NCBI GenBank assembly: GCA_051953655.1
Contig: JBQCIO010000018.1
Location: forward strand, 1 to 13,594
Direction: 5' to 3'
DNA: 13,594 nucleotides
Source: JBQCHF01 sp051953655
GTDB lineage: Bacteria > Actinomycetota > Actinomycetes > Motilibacterales > Motilibacteraceae
Under the pieces are notes generated by a model. It did not search any database, was not told the origin of the DNA, and saw only the letters and a list, made by a program, of their open reading frames with translations. The translations under genes were made by a program, and so were the position numbers. How positions within the stretch are numbered: the first letter of the stretch is position 1; every line of letters starts with the position of its first letter. Positions 6,375-12,763 of the stretch are shown in pieces.

Positions 6375-7513
6375 CCGGACCTGGTGCGTGGCGCGGCAGC
6401 GGCCTGGGCGCCCGCCTGTTCACCGCGCAGACCCTCACCGCGCTGGTCGGCGCGGCCACCCTCTGGCTGGTCGCCGCAATCGTCGGGCCGCCCCTGTTCC
6501 GACAGCACTTGCACCGGGCCGCCGGGCACGTCGACGCCGAGACCAGCCGGCACGTCGAGGAGGCCTTCGCCTCCGCGAGCGCCCTGGCCATCGGCGTCGC
6601 GCTGCTGGCCTCCCTGGCCGCTGCGGTCGCCGTGTCCGCCTACGTATCCCGACGCATCGCCGCACCGGTCGCTCGGCTGGCTGCCGCCGCCCACGGCGTC
6701 GCCGACGGCCGCTTCGACGTGCACGTGCCCGACCCTGCACTCGGCCCGGAGTTCGACACCCTGACCGCCTCCTTCAACGCGATGGCCCAGCGGCTGCAGG
6801 CCGTCGAGACCACCCGCCGCCGACTGCTGGGCGACCTCGCCCACGAGATGCGCACCCCGGTGTCCACCGTCGACGCCTACCTCGAAGGCCTCGAGGACGG
6901 CGTGGTCACCGTCGACGCCGACACGCTGGCCATGCTGCGCACGCAGACCGCCCGACTGGCCCGACTGTCCGACGACGTCACCGCCGTCTCCCGCGCCGAG
7001 GAGCATCAGCTCGACCTGCACCCGATGCTCACCCGCCCAGCCGACCTAGTCTCCTCAGCCATCGCCGAGGCCGCAGACCGCTACGCCGCGGCTGGCGTCG
7101 ACCTGTTCAGCCAGCTCGAAGCGGCCCTGCCGCAGGTCGACGTCGACCCGGAGCGCATGGGTCAGGTGCTGGGCAACCTGCTCGACAACGCGCTGCGCCA
7201 CACCTCAGCCTGCGGCCGGGTGACCCTCACCGCCCGGGCCACAGCACAGTACGTCGAGATCGAGGTGCGCGACACCGGCGAAGGCATCCCCGCCGAGCAC
7301 ATAGCCCACCTCTTCGAGCGCTTCTACCGGGTCGACACCGCCCGCGACCGCGCCCACGGCGGCTCCGGCATCGGCCTGGCCATCGTCAAGGCACTGGTCC
7401 AGGCACACGGCGGCACCGTCACCGCTGGCAGCTCGGGCCCCGGGCAGGGCGCCCGTTTCACCGTGCGCCTCCCTGCCGCAGCTCGGCATGGGCAGCGCGA
7501 CGAGCCTCGGTGA
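6371..7513 (+). CDS. Sensor histidine kinase
   Basis: A 380-residue membrane kinase, partner of the preceding regulator. It has TM1 (about 17-39), a short extracytoplasmic loop (about 40-69), TM2 (about 70-93), a HAMP domain (94-147), a HisKA dimerisation helix with phospho-acceptor H158 (LLGDLAHEMRTPVST) and an HATPase domain. The N box is NLLDNALRHT, G1 is DTGEGIP, the F box is LFERFYR and G2 is GGSGIGLAIV. All catalytic boxes are intact. The sensor loop is only about 30 residues and carries four His (H46, H48, H53, H61), which could bind a metal; this is inference. Translation is coupled to the regulator by an ATGA overlap. Confidence 0.94.
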   Translation: MTGPGAWRGSGLGARLFTAQTLTALVGAATLWLVAAIVGPPLFRQHLHRAAGHVDAETSRHVEEAFASASALAIGVALLASLAAAVAVSAYVSRRIAAPVARLAAAAHGVADGRFDVHVPDPALGPEFDTLTASFNAMAQRLQAVETTRRRLLGDLAHEMRTPVSTVDAYLEGLEDGVVTVDADTLAMLRTQTARLARLSDDVTAVSRAEEHQLDLHPMLTRPADLVSSAIAEAADRYAAAGVDLFSQLEAALPQVDVDPERMGQVLGNLLDNALRHTSACGRVTLTARATAQYVEIEVRDTGEGIPAEHIAHLFERFYRVDTARDRAHGGSGIGLAIVKALVQAHGGTVTAGSSGPGQGARFTVRLPAAARHGQRDEPR

Positions 7514-7549
7514 GCGGTCCTTGGCGCCTGCACCGCCGGAACGACCGCT
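7513..7549. terminator. Bidirectional hairpin between converging genes
   Basis: AGCGGTC (7513-7519) pairs with GACCGCT (7543-7549), and an inner GGCG/CGCC (7523-7526 with 7534-7537) extends the structure. It spans exactly the gap between the kinase stop and the stop of the leftward nuclease, so it probably ends transcription from both sides. Confidence 0.55.
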
Positions 7550-8847
7550 TACGAGAGGTCGCGGGCGAGCTTCTCGATCGGGTGCAGGCCCTGGCCGAAC
7601 CGCATGATGGCCTCCCGGTTCGACGCGAGGTCGCCGTACGGCAGGTAGCGCACCTTCAGGTCGGCGACGCGGCTGAAGGCGGGGCGCTGAAGCTGCGCGC
7701 GGACCTCGCCCTCCCTGGCGTCGGGAGCGACCAGGTACATCCCGGTCAGCGAGCCGGCCTGCCCGGACAGCGCCAGATCGAGCATCCGTACGATGCCTGA
7801 GTAGATGGACGTCGAGTGCTCGACCTCGAAGGCGGCCTGCACTTCGCCTGAACCCAGCCACAGCACGTCGATCAGGGCGATGGCATCCGCTCCCGGCGCG
7901 GAGGCCACGGTGGGAGGCAACGCCGAGACGCAGCCGTCGGAGAGTCGGCCGCCGGCATAGGGCCGGCTGCGGTCGTTGCTGGCTACCCACACCTCGAACC
8001 CGAGAGCAAGCCCGAGATCGCGCAGCCAGCCTTGCACCTCGGTGTGGGTCACGTCCTGCTGCTCGGCTGCCTCCTGGGCGGCACCCCGCTTGGCGTCATC
8101 TCGGGCGGCCGCCAGCTCCGCGTGCCACGCCGCGCGTGCCTGCGCGGTGTCCTCCCCCGGCAGGGGCGGCGCCGGGTAGCGGCCGGAGCCGATGTCGAAC
8201 AGCAAGCCTCCGACGGCCCCGAGGTCGTTGGACAGCAGGTTCCGTAGGACGGCGTTGACCCGCAGGATCCCGTCGCGCATCTGCAGGTACTGCTCCCAGC
8301 TGCCGAGCTTGATCTTCGCTCCGGTCAGCGCGTTGTACCCGGCGACGATGGCGGTGTTGAACGGTGGCATCACCGTCGGATGCAGGAAGTAGAGCAGGTT
8401 CGCCACGGCCGGACCGAGCCCCTTGATCCGGCGTTCGGCCAGCGTGCGCACGGCTGCGAGAACCTGGGACTCGGTGGTGCAGCCGCGGCAGGTCTCCAAG
8501 GCGCGTCCGAAAGCCAGCTGGTTGTCGCGGTCCTCGTAGATGTCAGGGATGCGCAGCTTCGGCTTCCACAAGAAGGCGTGGTCCGCACCCCTGAACATCT
8601 GCCGCTGCTCGGCGACGGAGTGCACCACCGTCTCCAGGGACGACCCCTTGTAGGCCGTGCCGAACGTGCCCGCCTCGATCTCCGCGGACACCTGCTCGAT
8701 GCCCCGGCGGATGGACCTGAAGTTCTTCACCCGCTGGTCCCACAGGAACCAGGTCCGGTAGGTGGCGCCGGAGTCGCTGCGCCACCGCTGAACGAGCTCC
8801 TGGACGGGGTCAAGGTCGAAGGGCAGCGCGGCCAGGGGTTCGGTCAC
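7549..8847 (-). CDS. Predicted HhH plus PD-(D/E)XK nuclease, function unknown
   Basis: I do not recognise a named family for this 432-residue protein, but two domains can be argued. Residues about 136-168 (ERRIKGLGPAVANLLYFLHP then FNTAIV) look like a helix-hairpin-helix element as in HhH-GPD DNA glycosylases, with GLG at the turn. Residues about 290-400 look like a restriction-endonuclease fold: ALIDVLWL gives D327, and after 13 residues FEVEHSTSIYSG gives E341-V-E343, a D-x13-ExE core in place of ExK. A charged Ala/Glu-rich linker (about 240-275) separates them. No methyltransferase, helicase or other restriction partner lies next to it. The start is GTG 8847 with no Shine-Dalgarno, and GATACT lies 6 nt upstream (minus strand), so the mRNA may be leaderless. 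It could act in defence or DNA repair. Confidence 0.6.
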   Translation of the reverse strand: MTEPLAALPFDLDPVQELVQRWRSDSGATYRTWFLWDQRVKNFRSIRRGIEQVSAEIEAGTFGTAYKGSSLETVVHSVAEQRQMFRGADHAFLWKPKLRIPDIYEDRDNQLAFGRALETCRGCTTESQVLAAVRTLAERRIKGLGPAVANLLYFLHPTVMPPFNTAIVAGYNALTGAKIKLGSWEQYLQMRDGILRVNAVLRNLLSNDLGAVGGLLFDIGSGRYPAPPLPGEDTAQARAAWHAELAAARDDAKRGAAQEAAEQQDVTHTEVQGWLRDLGLALGFEVWVASNDRSRPYAGGRLSDGCVSALPPTVASAPGADAIALIDVLWLGSGEVQAAFEVEHSTSIYSGIVRMLDLALSGQAGSLTGMYLVAPDAREGEVRAQLQRPAFSRVADLKVRYLPYGDLASNREAIMRFGQGLHPIEKLARDLS

Positions 8848-8853
8848 CGAAGC

Positions 8854-8859
8854 AGTATC
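8854..8859 (-). promoter_or_regulatory. Possible -10 box of a leaderless nuclease mRNA
   Basis: On the minus strand GATACT lies 6 nt before the GTG start of the nuclease, where a -10 element of a leaderless transcript would be. No ribosome binding site is present in the gap. It overlaps the end of the upstream gene region. The -35 is not clear. Confidence 0.35.
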
Positions 8860-8865
8860 GCTGAT

Positions 8866-9123
8866 CTACCGTACGTGAGGCGCCGACTTCCCGACCGACT
8901 GCGGGTCCCCCTCGTCGCCGCTCTCGTGCGCGCCCTTGCCGTCGTGGCCGTGGCAGCCACTGCCGTGGCCCCCCATCGAGGACATTATGAAGATCATCAT
9001 GAGTGGGCAGGCGAGCAGCACCGTGTAAGGCAGCGCGCTTGCCAATGGAACCCCGGCGATGAGCAGCAACCCGAGCAGCGCTAAGCCGCCGACAATCATG
9101 TGCTTGAGGTGACCGCCGTTCAC
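8866..9123 (-). CDS. DUF2933-like small membrane protein, His-rich tail
   Basis: An 85-residue protein: LKHMIVGGLALLGLLLIAGVPL forms one helix (about 8-27) and LPYTVLLACPLMMIFIMSSM a second (about 31-50). The tail has GGHGSGCHGHDGKGAHESG (51-69) with four His and one Cys. The LKH start, the ACPLMM block and the G-H ending fit the DUF2933 family, which is commonly encoded in metal-resistance clusters. The tail may bind a metal ion (inference). The GTG start has GGAGG 5 nt upstream and lies 12 nt after the SHOCT gene's stop, so the two are co-transcribed. The exact role is unknown. Confidence 0.72.
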   Translation of the reverse strand: MNGGHLKHMIVGGLALLGLLLIAGVPLASALPYTVLLACPLMMIFIMSSMGGHGSGCHGHDGKGAHESGDEGDPQSVGKSAPHVR

Positions 9124-9135
9124 GTGTCCTCCCGC

Positions 9136-9363
9136 CTATCGCCGCTGCCCGGCGGCGAGCTGCTCGCGCGCCTCGCGGTAAGCCTGCGGGTCGATCTCGC
9201 CCGCAGCCAGCCGCTTCGCCAGCAGCTCGTCCGCGCCGCCCCGCGCCTTTCCGTCCGGGAAGAGCCGGCTGACGGCCCACACCACCACGCCGATGAACCC
9301 GGCCCAGAACGCCGCCATCAGCAGCCAGCCCCCCACCCCCATCGAGCTGCAGTAGCCGAACAT
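9136..9363 (-). CDS. SHOCT-domain small membrane protein
   Basis: A 75-residue protein with a Gly-rich start (MFGYCSSMGVGGW), one membrane helix (about 12-33) and a C-terminal SHOCT helix (about 43-70, DELLAKRLAAGEIDPQAYREAREQL). The ATG at 9363 has GGAGG upstream with good spacing (GGAGGTGGGAGATG). The frame is open further upstream to 9564 but without family features. Layout and size resemble the protein at 3317-3556. It heads a two-gene unit with the DUF2933-like gene, and a TGAAG direct repeat lies 84 bp upstream, suggesting control by the nearby two-component system. Confidence 0.85.
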   Translation of the reverse strand: MFGYCSSMGVGGWLLMAAFWAGFIGVVVWAVSRLFPDGKARGGADELLAKRLAAGEIDPQAYREAREQLAAGQRR

Positions 9364-9446
9364 CTCCCACCTCCGCATCCAAACGGCGGCATCGCCGTCA
9401 CCAACGACCCTCCCTCTGGCCGATGGAGAGCGCCCGGCGGGAACGA

Positions 9447-9464
9447 TGAAGTTTCGTTGAAGAC
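9447..9464. promoter_or_regulatory. Second 11-bp-phased direct repeat
   Basis: TGAAGTT (9447-9453), TCGT and TGAAGAC (9458-9464) repeat with the same 11-bp phase and a nearly identical centre as the site at 5562-5579. It lies 84 bp upstream of the SHOCT start on the minus strand, in the same orientation and at nearly the same distance as the first site relative to the thioredoxin gene. It is probably bound by the response regulator. Confidence 0.5.
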
Positions 9465-9567
9465 GTCCGGCTATGCGCGGGCAACCAGAACGCGGGAGTG
9501 CCTTGACCTCGTCCGAGGGCGTCTCGGTGCTTGCCATCAGACCCGGGCATGTCACGACGCCCATACC

Positions 9568-9981
9568 TCAGGAGTCGGTTCCCAGGTGGGCGCTCCCGGT
9601 GCCCGCTCCTTGTTCGGCGTTCCTGGACAGCGCGACGAGCGCCCACAGGCAATGCTCGCGCAGGGGCTCGGGGAAGCCATCAGTGAGCCGGTAGTAGACG
9701 GTCCGCCCTTCCTTGCGGGTGCTCACGAAGCCCGCAGTGCGCAGCAGCCTCAAGGCGTAGCCCACCGCGTCCTCGGTGAGCTGGAGGGCCAGGGCGATGT
9801 CGCCGACGCACAGCTCATCGACGGCGTCGAGGGCGTAGAGCACGTGCGCACGGGTGGAGTCTGCGAGCAGGCTCAGCACGCCAGTCAGCTCCGCGGCTTC
9901 GTCCCGTGAGGGCACTCGCGCTCGCGCACGCGCTACCCCTGCTGGGTCCTGAGGGTGGAAGTGATCTGCCGATGCCGCCAC
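9568..9981 (-). CDS. ArsR/SmtB-family metalloregulator
   Basis: This 137-residue repressor of the ArsR/SmtB type has a winged-helix domain at about 30-118. LSLLADSTRAHVLYAL and the motif ELCVGDIALALQLTEDAVGYALRLLRTAGFVSTRKEGRTVYYRL cover the recognition helix and wing. E56-L-C58-V-G resembles the metal-box ELCVCD of CadC/ArsR, but with only one Cys. Other possible ligands are H7, H9 and H110-C111 (LREHCLWAL). It would lose DNA on binding its inducer, perhaps a metal ion. The GTG start at 9981 has no Shine-Dalgarno and lies 9 nt from a perfect palindrome that also precedes nuoA, so it likely represses itself and the Nuo-like operon. The inducer cannot be named. Confidence 0.88.
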   Translation of the reverse strand: MAASADHFHPQDPAGVARARARVPSRDEAAELTGVLSLLADSTRAHVLYALDAVDELCVGDIALALQLTEDAVGYALRLLRTAGFVSTRKEGRTVYYRLTDGFPEPLREHCLWALVALSRNAEQGAGTGSAHLGTDS

Positions 9982-9989
9982 AGTGTGGG

Positions 9990-10015
9990 GTTACCCGTGC
10001 AACCGCACGGGTAAC
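9990..10015. promoter_or_regulatory. Perfect 11-4-11 palindrome, probable ArsR operator
   Basis: GTTACCCGTGC (9990-10000), AACC and GCACGGGTAAC (10005-10015) form a perfect inverted repeat. It lies in the 65-bp gap between the divergent arsR (start 9981) and nuoA (start 10047). The size and symmetry fit an ArsR-family operator of the 12-2-12 kind. It would cover both promoters. I found no second copy in the window. Confidence 0.75.
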
Positions 10016-10046
10016 AGGGCGAGTACCGGAGACCATTGGAGGCGGG

Positions 10047-10391
10047 ATGTTCATGGGGGCAGCGGTCATGCTCGCCGCCGCGGTCGCTGTTGTCGCGGCG
10101 GCCTACCTGGTCGCCCGCCGCACGGCGGTGAGCCCCACACCGCTGATGAGCCTGCCGTTCCTGTCCGGGTGGCGTCCGGAGGAGCACGCGCTCTCGCGCT
10201 TCCACGCGCGCTACTACCCGCTCACGTTGCTGTTCCTGGCTTTCGACGTGGAGATGCTCTACATGTACCCGTGGGCCACGGTCGTGGCCCACGTCGGCGC
10301 CTCGGCCGTCATCGAGATGTTCGCGCTGCTCGGCGTGCTCATGGCCGGTGTGCTGTGGGCTTGGCGTGAGGGCGCGCTGCGGTGGGTCTGA
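10047..10391 (+). CDS. nuoA: NuoA-like NADH-quinone oxidoreductase subunit A
   Basis: This 114-residue membrane subunit resembles complex I subunit NuoA/ND3. It has three helices (about 4-23, 57-80, 86-106). Signatures are RFHARYYPLTLLFLAFDVEMLYMYPWA (FDVE at 66-69), E90 in the third helix (AVIEMFALLG) and the ending AWREGALRW. The usual Cys of the TM1-2 loop (YECG) is replaced by LSGW. ATG 10047 has GGAGG 5 nt upstream; ATG 10053 is an alternative. It is the first gene of an operon controlled from the arsR gap, and the next gene starts inside its last codons. In ordinary complex I it belongs to the quinone-site junction. Confidence 0.88.
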   Translation: MFMGAAVMLAAAVAVVAAAYLVARRTAVSPTPLMSLPFLSGWRPEEHALSRFHARYYPLTLLFLAFDVEMLYMYPWATVVAHVGASAVIEMFALLGVLMAGVLWAWREGALRWV

Positions 10392-11824
10392 GGAATCTCC
10401 TGGCCGCCGCAGCGCTGTGTCGTGCCAGCGTCCTGGTGGTCGAGGTCCCCGGCTGGGGGCGCACCCGGTGCGCGGTGGAGGCCGAGCTGCGTCGGCGGGG
10501 GTGGCGAGCTGCGCTCTCCCCCGCTGATGCGGATGCGCTGGTGATCTGCGGGCGACCCGGCGACCGGCTGCAGGAGGCGATCGAACTCCTATGGAAGCAG
10601 CTGCCCGGGCCGAGGGCTCGGGCGTGCGTCTTCACGACGGACGACGTCGTCAACGCGATGCACGAGATCCGCCGCCTGCTGGAAGACGACGACCGACAGC
10701 GTGCGGACGCCACCGAGCGGGCGAGCGAACCTGCCATGGGAACACCACCCCCAGGCTCGTGGTGCAGTGCCGACGACGCAGGCGGTAACGGCCCTGGGCC
10801 CGGTGAAGGCGGGATGGACCACGGCGACATGGACCACGGCGACAACCGGGACACGGCCGAAAGTCAGCAAGGCGGCCACGAGGACAGCTCCGGCAGCGAC
10901 AGTGACATGCCAGAGGTCGACCAGAGTCACATGACCCACTCCGGGACGCAGCACGGGGACATGGGCGCCATGGACGACAGCGATACCCAGGACCAGCGCG
11001 AAGGTCAGCCGGACCACGGCGGCGGCGCCGGCGACGACGTAGCCGACGTCGACCGCGGCGACATGGACCACGACGAGGTGCCGCAGGGGGACATGGCCAG
11101 CATGGACCACGGTGCCATGGACCACGGGGACATGAGCGGCATGGACCACGGCATGGACCACGGCATGGACCACGGGGACACAGGCGGCATGGACATGCCG
11201 ATGCCGGCGGGTATCCCGCTGGCTGGTGGCTCCCAGGACCGAGACGGGCTGGAGATGGACGTCCTGCACGTGCCGCTCGGCCCGGTGATGCCGATGTGGC
11301 CGGCCGGGCTCGTGCTCCGGTGCACGCTGTCCGGCGACGTGGTGACCGAAGCGCAGGCAGAGGTGCTCGAGCCGGCGGCCATCGCCCCCGTGGAGGAGCA
11401 GCTGGTGCAGGGCTCCGCCGCCGAGCGGCTGGACCGGGTGGCCGGGATGCTCGCGCTGGCCGGCTGGGACGCTGCGGCGAGCTCGGCGGCCCGGCTACGG
11501 GACGATGTGCTGTTCTCCGACCCAAGTCCAGATACGGCCAAGGGCATCGAGCGGCTGGCTCGGCAGGTGAACACCTCACGCCTGCTGCGGTGGTCCGTGC
11601 CCGGCCGAGCGAGCGCCGGCCACCTCGCCCCCCAAAGGCCAGTCGGCCAGCTGCTCGAGGACGCCCGGACCGCACTGGCCAGCGGCCCGGTTCCCCTGGA
11701 GCTCGTGTCACCCGACCGGCTGGCCGAGCAGGTGGTCGGACATCAGCTGGCGTCGGTGCGGTTTCTGGTCGCCGCTGCCGACCTTGAGGTTGCCCTGCTT
11801 CCTGCCGGCGCGGCGGCGTCGTGA
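10382..11824 (+). CDS. NuoB/NuoD-like fusion with MDHG-rich metal-binding linker
   Basis: This 480-residue protein occupies the place of nuoB-nuoC-nuoD. Residues about 12-100 resemble NuoB (VLVVEVPG...CAVEAELRRRGW, then DADALVICGRPGDRLQEAIELLWKQLPGP). The paired Cys of the 4Fe-4S N2 site are not conserved; nearby Cys are C30, C56 and C82. Residues 145-275 are low-complexity Asp/His/Met/Gly with MDHG at 145, 150, 241, 246, 254, 258 and 262, plus MDHD at 228 and MDMPMP at 270. This resembles Met/His copper motifs of CopA/PcoA proteins. Residues about 283-330 (VLHVPLGPVMPMWPAGLVL...LSGDVVTEA) resemble the NuoD N-terminus (GPxxP, then L-GDVV). The rest (330-480) is helical, including ERLDRVAGMLALAGWD and NTSRLLRW, without the remaining NuoD signatures. 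GTG 10382 overlaps nuoA by 10 nt, and the stop overlaps nuoH. The homology to NuoB/D is read from weak patterns. Confidence 0.72.
   Translation: MGLRNLLAAAALCRASVLVVEVPGWGRTRCAVEAELRRRGWRAALSPADADALVICGRPGDRLQEAIELLWKQLPGPRARACVFTTDDVVNAMHEIRRLLEDDDRQRADATERASEPAMGTPPPGSWCSADDAGGNGPGPGEGGMDHGDMDHGDNRDTAESQQGGHEDSSGSDSDMPEVDQSHMTHSGTQHGDMGAMDDSDTQDQREGQPDHGGGAGDDVADVDRGDMDHDEVPQGDMASMDHGAMDHGDMSGMDHGMDHGMDHGDTGGMDMPMPAGIPLAGGSQDRDGLEMDVLHVPLGPVMPMWPAGLVLRCTLSGDVVTEAQAEVLEPAAIAPVEEQLVQGSAAERLDRVAGMLALAGWDAAASSAARLRDDVLFSDPSPDTAKGIERLARQVNTSRLLRWSVPGRASAGHLAPQRPVGQLLEDARTALASGPVPLELVSPDRLAEQVVGHQLASVRFLVAAADLEVALLPAGAAAS
10814..11205 (+). repeat. Coding repeat: MDHG units
   Basis: ATGGACCACGG-type units recur at 10814, 10829, 11063 (variant ending GAC), 11102, 11117, 11141, 11153 and 11165; the last three are tandem at 12-bp period. 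They keep the reading frame and encode the Met-Asp-His-Gly linker, so they are a protein repeat and not a CRISPR or intergenic array. Such tandem units can expand or shrink by slippage. Confidence 0.85.
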
Positions 11825-12762
11825 CCGAGTTCGCGGTGACCCAGGTGTCGCCGGCCTGGGCGCCCGCGGCCGCCGGTGTTCTGCTGGCCGTGGCGGCAGC
11901 CGCCGCGGTGCTCGACGGCGCGCTGGCGGCCCGGTCGCAGGGCCGGGACTGGCAGGCGGGGCTGGGTACGCCGTGGGCCGAGACCGCCCGGTTGCTGCGC
12001 CAGCGGCGGCGCACCACCCTGGCCGCCGACGTCCCGCTCTGGCGCGCCGGTGGGGCGGGTCTGCTGGTCGTGGCGATGCTCATGGTGGTCGTCGTCCCGC
12101 TCGGCGCGTGGACGGTCGGGGACCTGCCGGTGGGGGTGGCCTGGTTCAACGCGATGGACGTTCTGGTCTGGGCGGCGGTCTGGCTGGCCGGATGGGGCGC
12201 CAACAGCGCTCACAGCCTGGTGGCCGGCTACCGGTTCCTTGCGCAGGCGCTCTCCTACGAGTTGCCGCTGATGTTCGCGCTGGTGGCCCCGGCCGTCGGC
12301 GCTGGCAGCCTGCGGGTCGGGGACGTCGTCGCTGCCCAGCACGGGCTGTGGTTCGTGGTCTGGATGCCGGTCGCGTTCCTGGTCTTCTGCGTGGCGGTGG
12401 TGGCCTTCTCGGTGTGGGGCCCGTTCGCGGCAGCCGCCGACGTCTCTGGGGCCGGGGGCGTGCTGGCTGAACTGTCCGGGGTGGACCGGTGGCTGGTGCT
12501 GGTGGGCCGCTGGGCGTTGCTTGCGGCCGGCTCGGCCTTCGCCGTCACGCTGTTCCTCGGCGGCGGGCTGGGCCCGGTGCTCCCGGGATGGCTGTGGGTG
12601 CTTGTGAAAACCTCTGCCCTGCTGGCGGTCTTCGTGCTGCTGCGCCGTCGGCTGCCCACGGTGCGCCCGGAGCGGCTGGTCGAGGTGGCGTGGCTGGTGG
12701 TGCTGCCACTGGTGCTGGCACAGCTGCTGGTCGTCTCCGTCGTCGCCGTGGGAAGGAGCTGA
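11821..12762 (+). CDS. nuoH: NuoH-like NADH-quinone oxidoreductase subunit H
   Basis: This 313-residue protein with about eight membrane helices resembles complex I subunit NuoH/ND1. Family blocks are GWGANSAHSLVAGYRFLAQALSYELPLMFAL (125-154, with conserved E147), AGSLRVGDVVAAQ (161-173), PFAAAADVSGAGGVLAELSG (201-220) and the C-terminal WLWVLVKTSALLAVFVLLRRRLP. In canonical NuoH the 201-220 loop reads PFDLPEAESELVAGY...EYSG and is acidic; most of those acids are missing, so the quinone-side function may be altered. GTG 11821 overlaps the previous stop by GTGA. The next gene starts 2 nt after this stop. Confidence 0.85.
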   Translation: MTEFAVTQVSPAWAPAAAGVLLAVAAAAAVLDGALAARSQGRDWQAGLGTPWAETARLLRQRRRTTLAADVPLWRAGGAGLLVVAMLMVVVVPLGAWTVGDLPVGVAWFNAMDVLVWAAVWLAGWGANSAHSLVAGYRFLAQALSYELPLMFALVAPAVGAGSLRVGDVVAAQHGLWFVVWMPVAFLVFCVAVVAFSVWGPFAAAADVSGAGGVLAELSGVDRWLVLVGRWALLAAGSAFAVTLFLGGGLGPVLPGWLWVLVKTSALLAVFVLLRRRLPTVRPERLVEVAWLVVLPLVLAQLLVVSVVAVGRS

Positions 12763-12763
12763 C

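Noticed and set aside
7549..8847. Typical type II restriction-modification system
   Set aside because: No methyltransferase or specificity gene is next to the nuclease in this window, so only a lone nuclease can be supported.
10814..11205. CRISPR-like or non-coding repeat array
   Set aside because: Units keep frame in a long ORF, spacing is irregular, and there are no unique spacers of constant length.
10650..12203. 517-codon open frame on the minus strand
   Set aside because: Its Pro/Arg/Ser-rich product with no family features is antisense to the NuoB/D-like fusion and nuoH, both of which have clear homology and coupled starts. It is a GC-driven shadow.
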